Below are positions 32,254 through 39,800 of a stretch of 39,800 bases of DNA, in pieces. The stretch is from Hellea sp. GTDB taxonomy: Bacteria > Pseudomonadota > Alphaproteobacteria > Caulobacterales > Maricaulaceae. Position 1 is the first letter of the stretch. Every line of letters starts with the position of its first letter. The translations under genes and the position numbers were made by a program. Location of the stretch: positions 1 to 39,800 of the forward strand of contig JAHDFA010000009.1 in NCBI GenBank assembly GCA_020628495.1, in the 5' to 3' direction. The notes under the pieces are model-generated. The model saw nothing but the letters and a program-made list of their open reading frames with translations. It was not told the DNA's origin and made no database searches.

Positions 32254-34095
32254 CTAAAAGGCCTGCCCGATTGAAATATAAATTTGAAAATCTGCGTCGC
32301 CGGATTGCGGGTTGAGCGGAATGGCGACATCGGCCCGCAATGGAGCAAAGGCTGTATAATAGCGGACGCCGACACCGGCACCAACGCGGATATCGTCCAA
32401 GCCGGACGCCTGCGCCCGTGACACAGTCCCGGCATCAATAAAGCCGACATAACCAATCGGGCCATCACCTTTATAGCGTACTTCCGCGCTGCCGTCTATC
32501 AATGTGCGCCCGCCAATGCGTTCAATATCCGTTTCTGTCTCGCCGTCTTCATTAACGCTTGTCGTCACAATGCGCGGAGAAATGGATTGATATTCATAGC
32601 CGCGAACAGAGCCGCCACCACCCGCATAAAAACGGCGGTTACGCGGCACCGTGCTGAAATCTTTCGAGACAATCGTCCCGGTGCCAACCCGGCCGGCCAG
32701 AATGAATTTGTCCGAGACCCGCTTATAAGTTGATCCGCCCAAAGTCAGCGTGCCGAATGAGCCATCCTCATCCCCAAAATTATATGTGGGTATAATCGCG
32801 GCTTCTATATTAAAGCCTTTAACGGGATTGAGAAGATTATCGCGCGTATCGTAAACCGCGCGAGCAAGCCCTTCGACCAGATAGGCGGTTGTGTCTACGC
32901 CTTCCTGATCAAATCGGGACGCCTCCAAGCCAAGCCCGAGGCCCAATCTGAACTTTCGAGAAAACTTCTGGGTGATAAGCGCGTTTGTCAGCACGCGTTC
33001 TCCGGTAAAGGCTTCCGTGTCCAGTCGGGCAATATCTGCCGACATATCCAATTCCCGATCTTCTCGCCAAGCATAGGGAATGTTATAAGCTGCGCCTACG
33101 CCGATCTCATTGGTCTTCAGCCGGGCATTTAATTGTAGCGTTTGCGCAAATCCGATGAAATTGCGTCTTTCATATGTGGCATCCACGCCCGAGCCATCAG
33201 ACGTCGAAAATCCGATTTCCCCGGAGACTGTATTAATCGCGCCTTGTTCGACATTCAGAATGACATTGCGCGTGATTGTGCCATCCGCATTTTCCGTCCC
33301 GCCCTCTGCCAATGTGGCGGTCGCACTGTCAAACACCCCCGTTCCCGTGACACGCGCGGCCAGACGATTTATTTTTTTAGCGCTATATAATTCGCCGCTC
33401 TCAAAAGGGGCGATCATTTTGGGAAAGCCCTTTGTCAGATAAGCCGAGCCCGTCTGCTCAATACTGCCAAAGCGAGTGCGGCGACCCGTTTGCAGACTAT
33501 AGGTGACGTTCATTTGCTTGGTTGCATGATCAACGATAGCCGTTCGCGGCAACGCTTTTGCATCGGGATAGCCTTCTGCGTGCAGCGTGTTTGTCAAGCG
33601 CAGCTCCGTGGCAACAACACGCGCAGCGAGAGCCGGTTGCCCGATATCCAAGAGAAGTTCTTCCATGATGACATCGGCATTGACAGGCGGGCCGTCTTTG
33701 TAGTCAATTTTCAAATCACCATAGGTAAATTGCTGACCTTTTTTAACATAAAGAACCGCTTGTGGAGGCTTACGCACTGTGGATTCGATGTCTTCATTCA
33801 CGGCGCGGGCTTCAGCTTTGCTTTCAATGACCTCGGCACGGATTTCCGCGTCATAAAATCCGAGACTGCGCATGACTGAACGGGCGGATTTCGCCGCAGC
33901 TTCTGCACGCCTGCGGGCCTGGGCTAAGCTGCGGGCCGGGGCATCAACCTCGCCCAAGACGGAACGCAAAAAATCTTTCTGATCCTCACTCATATCGCTT
34001 TCTATCACGACCATTGGCTCGGCCGCGACGGACAAGCTGGCGGGCAAACTCAGACAAAACCCTGCCAGTAGGGAATAGCGTAAAACGGATCGCAT
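32254..34095 (-). CDS. tamA: TamA-type Omp85-family outer-membrane protein
   Basis: Encodes 613 residues from the ATG at 34095, which gives a clean signal peptide (MRSVLRYSLLAGFCLSLPASLSVAA). ATG codons at 34116 and 34146 are in frame, and 34116 is a real alternative. POTRA domains cover about 25-260 ('LYVKKGQQFTYGDLKIDYKDG', 'LRLTNTLHAEGYPDA'). The barrel follows, with 'FIGFAQTLQLNARLKTNE', 'VRGYEYQSISPR' and a C-terminal Phe ('QIYISIGQAF'). It is the outer-membrane partner of TamB. Transcription is leftward with tamB directly after it. Confidence 0.93.
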   Translation of the reverse strand: MRSVLRYSLLAGFCLSLPASLSVAAEPMVVIESDMSEDQKDFLRSVLGEVDAPARSLAQARRRAEAAAKSARSVMRSLGFYDAEIRAEVIESKAEARAVNEDIESTVRKPPQAVLYVKKGQQFTYGDLKIDYKDGPPVNADVIMEELLLDIGQPALAARVVATELRLTNTLHAEGYPDAKALPRTAIVDHATKQMNVTYSLQTGRRTRFGSIEQTGSAYLTKGFPKMIAPFESGELYSAKKINRLAARVTGTGVFDSATATLAEGGTENADGTITRNVILNVEQGAINTVSGEIGFSTSDGSGVDATYERRNFIGFAQTLQLNARLKTNEIGVGAAYNIPYAWREDRELDMSADIARLDTEAFTGERVLTNALITQKFSRKFRLGLGLGLEASRFDQEGVDTTAYLVEGLARAVYDTRDNLLNPVKGFNIEAAIIPTYNFGDEDGSFGTLTLGGSTYKRVSDKFILAGRVGTGTIVSKDFSTVPRNRRFYAGGGGSVRGYEYQSISPRIVTTSVNEDGETETDIERIGGRTLIDGSAEVRYKGDGPIGYVGFIDAGTVSRAQASGLDDIRVGAGVGVRYYTAFAPLRADVAIPLNPQSGDADFQIYISIGQAF

Positions 34096-34241
34096 AATTG
34101 TAAGCAGAGTCTCCATAGCTATCAGGCTGAACGAGCATAGGTCCATCAGGTTCCAAGCTATAGACCTAATGTCAGCGCTGGCTTAGGCTATGCAAAAGTC
34201 GGGCACAAAGTGAAGACCATCGCCCGCAAATGGGGAATGAT

Positions 34242-35786
34242 ATGAAAATAAATATTGGAGATACCTTAACGCGCCGCACGAAACGTATGCCAAACCGCGA
34301 GGCGGTGGTCGAAACGGATAGCGGCAGGCGCTTTACCTATGCACAGATCAACGCCCGCACGAACCGTTTGGCAAATGGCCTGCGGGCCTTGGGGGCAAAA
34401 GCCGGAGACCGTATCGGCATATTACTGATGAACGGATCCGAGTTCGTTGAAACATTTTTCGCCACGGCAAAGATTGGGGCGACACTTGTCCCGCTAAATT
34501 GGCGTCTTACGCCGGACGAACTGGAATTCATTCTCAAAGATAGCGGCACGACAACACTGGTCTTCGGGCCTGAATTTGCATCACAGGTTGCCAATATTCA
34601 ATCGCGGGGCGAGAAAACGGATATTCGGACCTATATCCAATTGGGCGGAGAGATTGCCGAATTTGCAGAAAATTTTGAAACTTTGACATCCGACCAATCC
34701 GAAGCAGAGGTCGCGCTGGCCGGCGGCGATGATGACCTGCTGTTTATCATGTACACCTCCGGCACAACCGGATTGCCAAAAGGCGTCATGCACAGCCACC
34801 GCACCGTTTTTGCCGCAATCACCAATATGATGGCGACCAATGAAACGGGAACAGATGAGACGACGCTGCTTTCACTGCCGCTTTTCCATGTCGGCGCGTT
34901 AACACCGGCTTTTCAGAGTATTTACTCAGCCGCACGGCTCGTCATCACGCGTAGTTTCGATCCCGTCAAAAGCTGGGAGATTATTCGCGATGAGAAGATC
35001 ACCAATACGCTTCTCGTCCCCGCCATGTTGCAAGCGATGAAAGCTGTGTTTGATCCATCCAAACATGATGCGTCCTCTATGCGGTCCATGGTGTCGGGCG
35101 CCGCCCCCGTGCCTGTATCCATGATTGAGGCTTTTGCGGAAATGGGCATTTCCATCAATCAGGTTTACGGCATGACAGAGACGTGCGGGCCGGGTTGTCT
35201 CATCTTAGGCGAAGATGCTGCCGCCCGCCCCGGCTCCACCGGTAAAGGCTATTTCTACACGGATGTCCGCATTACCGCGCCGGATGGCAGCGAATGCCCG
35301 CCGGGTGTATCCGGCGAGGTTTGCATGCGCGCCCCCAATAATATGGTCGGTTATTGGAACCGTCCTGAAGCCACAGCGGAAACACTTGTGGACGGCTGGC
35401 TGCATAGCGGCGATGTCGGCGTGGCGGATGCTGAAGGGTTTGTGACGATTGTCGAGCGGTTGAAAGACATGCTGATTTCAGGCGGAGAGAACGTCTATCC
35501 TGCGGAAATCGAAAACGTCCTGCTGGCCCATCCGGGCGTAGCCGATGCCGCCGTTATTGGCATCCCGTCCGCAAAATGGGGCGAAAGCGCAATGGCCGTC
35601 ATTGTCTGCGCACCCGACAGCGATTTGACGGAAGCGGATTTAATCGCGCTGACTAAAACCAAATTGGCCGGATTTAAATGTATAAAACGCGCCAAATTTA
35701 TTGACATAATTCCGCGCAATGCGTCCGGGAAGATTTTGAAACGCGCCTTGCGGGACCGCTATTCCGATGTCACCGCGCCAGAATAG
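34242..35786 (+). CDS. Acyl-CoA synthetase (class I adenylate-forming ligase)
   Basis: Encodes 514 residues. The ATG at 34242 was chosen over one at 34230, because GGGGA at 34232-34236 precedes it by 5 bases and overlaps the longer form. The AMP-binding motif 'FIMYTSGTTGLPKG', 'QVYGMTETCG', 'GWLHSGDVG' and the C-terminal lysine motif 'NASGKILKRALRDRY' are all present. It activates a carboxylic acid with ATP and joins it to CoA. Chain length or substrate (fatty, aromatic or other acid) cannot be told. It is divergent from tamA and ends at a bidirectional terminator. Confidence 0.93.
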   Translation: MKINIGDTLTRRTKRMPNREAVVETDSGRRFTYAQINARTNRLANGLRALGAKAGDRIGILLMNGSEFVETFFATAKIGATLVPLNWRLTPDELEFILKDSGTTTLVFGPEFASQVANIQSRGEKTDIRTYIQLGGEIAEFAENFETLTSDQSEAEVALAGGDDDLLFIMYTSGTTGLPKGVMHSHRTVFAAITNMMATNETGTDETTLLSLPLFHVGALTPAFQSIYSAARLVITRSFDPVKSWEIIRDEKITNTLLVPAMLQAMKAVFDPSKHDASSMRSMVSGAAPVPVSMIEAFAEMGISINQVYGMTETCGPGCLILGEDAAARPGSTGKGYFYTDVRITAPDGSECPPGVSGEVCMRAPNNMVGYWNRPEATAETLVDGWLHSGDVGVADAEGFVTIVERLKDMLISGGENVYPAEIENVLLAHPGVADAAVIGIPSAKWGESAMAVIVCAPDSDLTEADLIALTKTKLAGFKCIKRAKFIDIIPRNASGKILKRALRDRYSDVTAPE

Positions 35787-35805
35787 CGTCTCACACCAGC
35801 AATAG

Positions 35806-35862
35806 AAAAGCCCGGTCTCTTGCAACTCGCGATTTCGCGAAATGCAGGAGGCCGGGCTTTTT
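35806..35862. terminator. Bidirectional terminator between acyl-CoA synthetase and gcrA
   Basis: AAAAGCCCGG at 35806-35815 pairs with CCGGGCTTTT at 35852-35861, with A and T runs outside both arms. An inner hairpin TCGCGA-TT-TCGCGA lies in the loop. It serves the convergent genes on both sides. Confidence 0.85.
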
Positions 35863-35881
35863 ATCTAAATTATATTCCGCT

Positions 35882-36442
35882 TTAGCGCAGACGTTTCCGG
35901 CTGGTCGGTTGTGGACCGAGCGCTTTCGTGTTCGAGCTTGCGCCACGGCGGCGTGAGGGCTGATAAGCCACGCGGCTATGCGCAATGCAGTAAGGCTCTT
36001 CCGGATCGGTCTTGCGGCCGCAAAAACGGAAATTATCCGCGCCCGGATCGCCAATTGGCCATTTACACATATGATCTGTGATCGTCAGGATCGTCGCAAA
36101 ACTGCCATCGGCCTGTAGCTTGGCCTCCAGCGGTGGAGGCGGCGGTGTCGGCGCTTGTGCAATAACACGCGGGGTCCGCGGAGCCGACGGTGTGCGGGAC
36201 GGTTTTGGTTTTGGTTTCGGCGCGGCGCTGGCCCGCGTGGCGGAACTCGCCGCTGTTTTCCGGGCCGCCGCTTTGCGCGCAGGCGAAGACGGCTTGGCCC
36301 GACCTGACAGACCCAAGCGGTGGACTTTACCAATCACGGCATTGCGCGTCACGCCGCCCAATTGCTTGGCAATTTGCGACGCGGATAAACCGTCGGCCCA
36401 TAATTTGGTCAATGTTGCAACGCGGTCTTCGGTCCAAGCCAT
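35882..36442 (-). CDS. gcrA: GcrA-family cell-cycle regulator
   Basis: Encodes 186 residues. The N-terminus 'MAWTEDRVATLTKLWADGLSASQIAKQLGGVTRNAVIGKVHRLGL' is the highly conserved GcrA DNA-binding helix-turn-helix. A basic Ala/Pro/Lys linker covers about 50-105. The C-terminal Cys-rich segment 'CKWPIGDPGADNFRFCGRKTDPEEPYCIAHSRVAY' matches the part that contacts sigma-70. GcrA helps RNA polymerase open promoters that carry GANTC sites methylated by CcrM. The upstream region holds an inverted pair of DnaA-box-like sequences. Confidence 0.96.
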   Translation of the reverse strand: MAWTEDRVATLTKLWADGLSASQIAKQLGGVTRNAVIGKVHRLGLSGRAKPSSPARKAAARKTAASSATRASAAPKPKPKPSRTPSAPRTPRVIAQAPTPPPPPLEAKLQADGSFATILTITDHMCKWPIGDPGADNFRFCGRKTDPEEPYCIAHSRVAYQPSRRRGASSNTKALGPQPTSRKRLR

Positions 36443-36584
36443 AATTTTCCTCTTATTCGTCTTAGCGTGGTCGGCACGCCACTAAATTGTGCCGACCGCA
36501 TGATATTTCAACGGGAGCCTCTGTCCTCTCCCAACACAATATATCGTAAGGGACGCAGCCCTTCCCACAAGATAAAGTGTCGGG

Positions 36585-36630
36585 TTCTCCACAGCTTATG
36601 ACGGCTCGCGATTCGATTTGCTGTGGAGAA
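36585..36630. repeat. 11-bp perfect inverted repeat with DnaA-box-like arms upstream of gcrA
   Basis: TTCTCCACAGC at 36585-36595 and GCTGTGGAGAA at 36620-36630 are exact inverted copies, separated by 24 bases. Each arm contains TTCTCCACA, one base from the DnaA box TTATCCACA. A CcrM-type GANTC (GATTC) lies in the middle at 36610-36614. The site is 143-188 bases upstream of the gcrA start and 58 bases before the permease start. Confidence 0.6.
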
Positions 36631-36687
36631 GTCTGAATTTTTATCGCTGTCTTGCGAAAATCTGCCAAGCGGCATAGACCGCGCATC

Positions 36688-37524
36688 ATGACGACTGAAC
36701 CCGCCCTCAATCTTTCCGCCCATGCGCCGGAGGCCCGCCAATATGGCGTGCTGAACTGGATGGGCCTGCGCACGCTTTATGTGAAAGAGGTGAAACGGTT
36801 TTGGAAAGTCGCGCCGCAAACCGTTCTCGCGCCGATTATTTCCAATCTCCTTTTTATGACTGTCTTCGTTTTGGCCTTCGCCCAAACGCGCGGCATTGGC
36901 GAGGGAACTGCGACAGATAATTTTGTTGTCTTTCTTGCTCCCGGTTTAGTCATGCTCGGCATATTGAATAATGCCTCGGCCAATTCCTCCTCCTCCATCA
37001 TGACGGGGAAGATGATGGGATCTATCAATGACGTGTTGATGACGCCGCTATCCTATATTGAGCTTGCACTGGGTTATATTGGCGGCGCGGCGACGCGCGG
37101 CGTTTTGGTGGCCGTTGTTACCGGAATTGCGCTGTCCATATTCTTTACACCTTTAGTCCCCGTGAAGCTTTGGGCTGTTCTTTATTTTGGACTATCTGCT
37201 GCTGTTATGCTTGGCATGATTGGGATTTTGTCAGGCGTTTGGGCCGAAAAATTCGACCAGTTGGCCGTCGTCAATCAATTCATTATTTTGCCGCTGTCTT
37301 ATCTGTCGGGCACATTTTATCACATCGATATCTTGCCGCCGCTTTTTTATAAAATCAGTCTGTGTAATCCTCTCTTCTATCTGATCGATGGTTTCCGTTA
37401 TGGTTTCCTCGGCGAGAGCGACGGGAATGTCATGATCGGCGTGGCCTTGACGGCGGCGATCAATCTCGTCCTTTTCGTGATCGTCTTGATGGTCCTGAAA
37501 AAAGGCTGGCGGATTAAAAGCTAG
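36688..37524 (+). CDS. ABC-2 type transporter permease
   Basis: Encodes 278 residues from the ATG at 36688 (MTTEPALNL); an upstream in-frame ATG at 36652 adds basic residues without support. Six hydrophobic stretches between about 45 and 272, plus 'TLYVKEVKRFWKVAPQTVLAPIISNLLFMTVFVLAF' and 'YLSGTFYHIDILPPLFYKISLCNPLFYLIDGFRYGFLGES', match the YadH/ABC-2 permease family. It would export a polysaccharide, lipid or drug, together with an ATPase. No ATPase gene is adjacent on either side, so its partner lies elsewhere. Confidence 0.92.
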   Translation: MTTEPALNLSAHAPEARQYGVLNWMGLRTLYVKEVKRFWKVAPQTVLAPIISNLLFMTVFVLAFAQTRGIGEGTATDNFVVFLAPGLVMLGILNNASANSSSSIMTGKMMGSINDVLMTPLSYIELALGYIGGAATRGVLVAVVTGIALSIFFTPLVPVKLWAVLYFGLSAAVMLGMIGILSGVWAEKFDQLAVVNQFIILPLSYLSGTFYHIDILPPLFYKISLCNPLFYLIDGFRYGFLGESDGNVMIGVALTAAINLVLFVIVLMVLKKGWRIKS

Positions 37525-37550
37525 CCCACCACCAACCCAAAGGAAATAAT

Positions 37551-37928
37551 ATGTTCAGCCATCTCATGATCGGGGCGAATGATGTCGCCGCTTCTAAAAC
37601 ATTTTACGATGCCGCGCTGGGTGCACTGGGCGTTAGAGAAGGTCGCGTCGACCCAAAGGGCCGCGCGATGTATGTGCACGGCGATAATATTTTTATGCTG
37701 ACCCAGCCGATCAATGGCAAAGACGCCTTTGGCGCGAATGGCGGCACAATTGGCTTTGCTGCCGCAACCCCCGAAGAGGCTGATGCTTTTCACGAAGCAG
37801 GCGTCGCCAATGGTGGAACAGCGATTGAAGATGCCCCGGGCTGGCGCGAAGCCAATGGCATGAAGCTCTATTTAGCCTATCTCTCTGACCCATCCGGTAA
37901 TAAAATCTGCGCGATGTGCCGGGGCTGA
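37551..37928 (+). CDS. VOC-family (glyoxalase/bleomycin-resistance fold) protein
   Basis: Encodes 125 residues, the size of a single VOC protein with two beta-alpha-beta-beta-beta modules. 'FSHLMIGANDVAASKTFYDAALGALGV' is the typical first module; 'GTIGFAAATPEEADAFHEAGVANGGTAIEDAPG' and 'YLAYLSDPSGNKICAMCRG' make the second. Family members include glyoxalases, dioxygenases and binding proteins. Metal-site residues are only partly conserved, so the reaction is unknown. AAAGGAA precedes the ATG; the permease stop is 26 bases upstream. Confidence 0.9.
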   Translation: MFSHLMIGANDVAASKTFYDAALGALGVREGRVDPKGRAMYVHGDNIFMLTQPINGKDAFGANGGTIGFAAATPEEADAFHEAGVANGGTAIEDAPGWREANGMKLYLAYLSDPSGNKICAMCRG

Positions 37929-38549
37929 TAGATTTCTCCGCTTGGCGCTTTTCAAAACTCAAATGCGCAAAAGGTCTAGCTTTTTAACTGCGTCCTCATT
38001 TAGCGGCCGTCTTCAAACCATGAAAACGCTTTGTTTCCAATGGCTTATAAAAAAACCCAAAAAACTCCGTCCTCACTTTGGATTTTGAGGGGCATATTAG
38101 TCTCGTTCTCTCAAACACTGGACAGGTAAGATATCGACTTGCTGGTTTGGGAGGCTGTGTGTGAAACGTGCCTGGGATGATAACTTCGCATGTTAACTTG
38201 GTTGGCGGGGCCTGCCCTCAAGCTGCTGTATTCGCCTCTTTTGAAACTTAGTTTCAATGGAGTGACGGTACTTACGGTGGACAGGTGAAGTAATGAGGCC
38301 GTCATCCAAAACGTCACAGCCGTAAGGTCAGCCTTGCGTAAAACACTTTTTCTTTTCGGTACTCCATCGTGAGTGCTGACCTTACGGGCCGTCCTAACTG
38401 CCCAAAAACTTACACTGAGGGAGCCACGCGATGGGCTGTGAGCGTTTCCGCTTGCCTTGCGATATAAGCCGCATATGTTGCGCCTATTCCTTGCCGCGTT
38501 GATGCTTCGCGCAGACCGGTAAATTCATCCACTTGCCAAGGACTTTAAA
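37929..38549. other. 621-nt gap with inverted repeats, no convincing gene
   Basis: No open reading frame in this stretch shows a good start, ribosome site and protein-like composition. A minus-strand 68-codon frame at 38111-38317 is Ser/Thr-rich and looks spurious. The stretch holds short repeats (CGTCCTCATT near 37991 and CGTCCTCACT near 38068; GGACAGGTAAG near 38120 and GGACAGGTGAAG near 38279) and the structured segment at 38241-38387 listed separately. AGGA lies before argD. Confidence 0.6.
38241..38387 (+). ncRNA. Candidate structured RNA or leader upstream of argD
   Basis: TTGAAACT-T-AGTTTCAA at 38241-38257 is a perfect palindrome. CCGTAAGGTCAGC at 38320-38332 is an exact inverted copy of GCTGACCTTACGG at 38375-38387, giving a 13-base-pair stem. 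CTTACGG also occurs at 38271-38277 and could pair with the same CCGTAAG, so two exclusive folds are possible. ATGGAGT (38257-38263) can pair with ACTCCAT (38361-38367), and TGACGG (38263-38268) with CCGTCA (38299-38304). No known RNA family was recognised, and strand is unproven. Confidence 0.35.
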
Positions 38550-39746
38550 ATGGCCAAGGGAAACCACCTTTTCGATTGTTACAACCCGCCCGCAATTACA
38601 TTTGAACGCGGCGAAGGCGCCTATCTTTACACGGATACGGGCGAAAAATATTTGGATTTTATTGCGGGGATTGCCGTCAATGCACTCGGCCACGCGCCCA
38701 AAGAGATTGGCGATGCGATCAAAGATCAGCTGGATAAAGTCTGGCATCTTTCCAACCTGTTCCGCGTTCCGGGACAGGAAGTCCTCGCCAAGAAATATTG
38801 CGATGCTTTATCCTGGGCAGACAAGGTTTTCTTCCAAAACTCGGGTACTGAGTCCTTAGAGCTCGCCATGAAATGCGCGCGCCGTTATCATTTCGGCGAG
38901 GGCCATCCGGAGCGGTATGAAATCATTGCCTTTAAGGGCGCGTTTCACGGCCGTACATTTGCGGCCGTCAATGCAGCGGGCAACCCAAAATATTTGGAAG
39001 GCTTTGGCCCTGCCCTGCCCGGTTTCACCCATTTGGAATTTGGCGATCATGAGGCTTTAAAAGACGCCATCTCCGACAAGACCGCGGCCATCCTTGTTGA
39101 GCCAGTTCAGGGAGAAGGCGGCGTGCGGGCTTTGCCCCCGGAATGCCTGCGCGGATTACGCGCCATGTGCGATGAGCATGGCATATTGCTGATTTATGAT
39201 GAGGTCCAATGCGGGGCCTCGCGGACAGGACAACTCTTTGCCCATCAATGGGTCGAAGGCGGGGAACCGGATATTATGGCTGTGGCCAAAGGTGTCGGCG
39301 GAGGCTTCCCGCTTGGCGCAGTGATCACCACTGCAGCGGCGTCAAAACATATGGTCCCCGGCACACATGGCACGACCTATGGCGGAAACCCTGTCGCTAT
39401 GGCAGCCGGCAATGCCGTGTTTGACAAAATTTCTGACCCCGAATTTTTGGAACATGTTCGGGATATTTCCAACGCCTTCCGTCAGTCCCTCGAAGGCCTA
39501 AAAGACGAATTTCCAGATATGGTTCTGGAAGTGCGCGGCAAGGGTTTGCTGCTCGGCCTGAAACTCGCCGATCACGTCAATAATCGAGAGCTGCGCATGG
39601 CCGTCCAAGCGCGGAAATTATTGGTTGGAACAGCGGGAGATAATGTCCTGCGCATGGCCCCTCCGCTCATCATCGGCGAGATCGAGGCGCGAGAAGCGGT
39701 GGAGATTTTACGTGGCGGTTTGTGGGATATGCAAGGCTCTAGCTAA
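38550..39746 (+). CDS. argD: Acetylornithine/succinyldiaminopimelate aminotransferase
   Basis: Encodes 398 residues, the normal length. It is a class III PLP enzyme that makes N-acetylornithine in arginine synthesis, and often acts also in lysine synthesis. 'FFQNSGTESLELAMKCARRYHF', 'AFHGRTFAAVNAAGNPKY', 'VEPVQGEGGV', 'IYDEVQCGASRTGQLFA' with Asp217, and the PLP-binding Lys247 in 'VAKGVGGGFPLGA' identify it. AGGA lies about 7 bases before the ATG. The stop overlaps the end of a convergent gene by 8 bases. Confidence 0.95.
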   Translation: MAKGNHLFDCYNPPAITFERGEGAYLYTDTGEKYLDFIAGIAVNALGHAPKEIGDAIKDQLDKVWHLSNLFRVPGQEVLAKKYCDALSWADKVFFQNSGTESLELAMKCARRYHFGEGHPERYEIIAFKGAFHGRTFAAVNAAGNPKYLEGFGPALPGFTHLEFGDHEALKDAISDKTAAILVEPVQGEGGVRALPPECLRGLRAMCDEHGILLIYDEVQCGASRTGQLFAHQWVEGGEPDIMAVAKGVGGGFPLGAVITTAAASKHMVPGTHGTTYGGNPVAMAAGNAVFDKISDPEFLEHVRDISNAFRQSLEGLKDEFPDMVLEVRGKGLLLGLKLADHVNNRELRMAVQARKLLVGTAGDNVLRMAPPLIIGEIEAREAVEILRGGLWDMQGSS

Positions 39747-39800
39747 GCATATCAGCAACAACTTCGCCTTCCCATAAGACTTCGGATGGGCCGCATAATT
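39739..39800 (-). CDS. C-terminal end of a leftward gene (5' part outside the window)
   Basis: The minus strand of the last 62 bases reads, in one frame to TAG at 39739, LCGPSEVLWEGEVVADMLS. The composition is protein-like, and the stop overlaps the argD stop in the convergent style seen elsewhere in this window. Only 19 residues are visible and no family is recognised. Confidence 0.4.
   Translation of the reverse strand, partial: LCGPSEVLWEGEVVADMLS

Noticed and set aside
38170-38205. Possible tmRNA tag (a GATAACTTCGCA stretch, reading DNFA)
   Set aside because: The frame reads D-D-N-F-A-C-stop and lacks the usual Ala-Asn opening and Ala-Ala end. No tRNA-like domain or T-arm was found nearby.
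38111-38317. 68-codon minus-strand open frame in the gap before argD
   Set aside because: Composition is Ser/Thr-rich, there is no ribosome site, and it crosses the palindrome and repeats described there.

Overview
The window looks like chromosome of a Caulobacter-related alphaproteobacterium, probably a marine member of the Hyphomonadaceae/Maricaulales type. Evidence is gcrA (a GcrA-family cell-cycle regulator), gapR (DUF2312), a perfect TTAA-N7-TTAA CtrA-type box, a RegB/RegA redox two-component system with a divergent SCO gene, a PntA1/PntA2/PntB transhydrogenase and a TamA-TamB pair. GC is moderate by eye and gene density is high, with many 4-nt overlaps. No insertion sequence, prophage or CRISPR array was found. 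The genus is inference. Layout: 1-640 holds the tail of a GGDEF protein and a secreted protein with a CtrA-like box. 797-4873 has a CIA30-domain protein convergent with a five-gene operon (cytochrome oxidase subunit IV-like, pntA1, a small membrane protein, pntA2, pntB). 5143-9729 has an NtrC-type regulator, an LbtU-like outer-membrane porin and a GH10 xylanase lipoprotein behind a LacI-type operator. 9855-12066 has a truncated EF-hand gene, a coiled-coil protein, gapR, a HIG1-like protein and a cobalamin adenosyltransferase. 12070-15265 is the redox/light block: SCO, RegB, RegA and a BLUF photoreceptor. 15391-19094 is a tight operon of DUF3604 lipoprotein, parvulin-type PPIase and HupE/UreJ-like permease. 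It is followed by an LpxH-like phosphoesterase whose 3' end runs antisense into a tRNA-CAU gene. 20151-23016 is accessory: a periplasmic WD40/Sel1/coiled-coil protein and a doubly operated promoter in front of a 31-codon ORF. 23017-27289 is a branched-chain 2-oxoacid dehydrogenase operon (E1alpha, E1beta, E2) divergent from an Lrp-type regulator. 27286-37928 has an arylamine N-acetyltransferase, tamB, tamA, an acyl-CoA synthetase, gcrA, an ABC-2 permease and a VOC protein. 37929-38549 is a 621-nt gap rich in inverted repeats, then argD and the tail of a convergent gene. How the genes fit together: respiration and redox are prominent (transhydrogenase, oxidase subunit IV-like protein, SCO copper chaperone, RegBA, HIG1-like protein, CIA30 protein), with envelope biogenesis (TamAB, LpxH-like, porin), plant or algal polysaccharide use (xylanase) and branched-chain amino-acid catabolism. 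The parts least explained by known biology are the DUF3604-PPIase-HupE operon, the WD40/Sel1 protein with the neighbouring double-operator promoter, the 82-residue membrane protein inside the pnt operon, and the structured region before argD.
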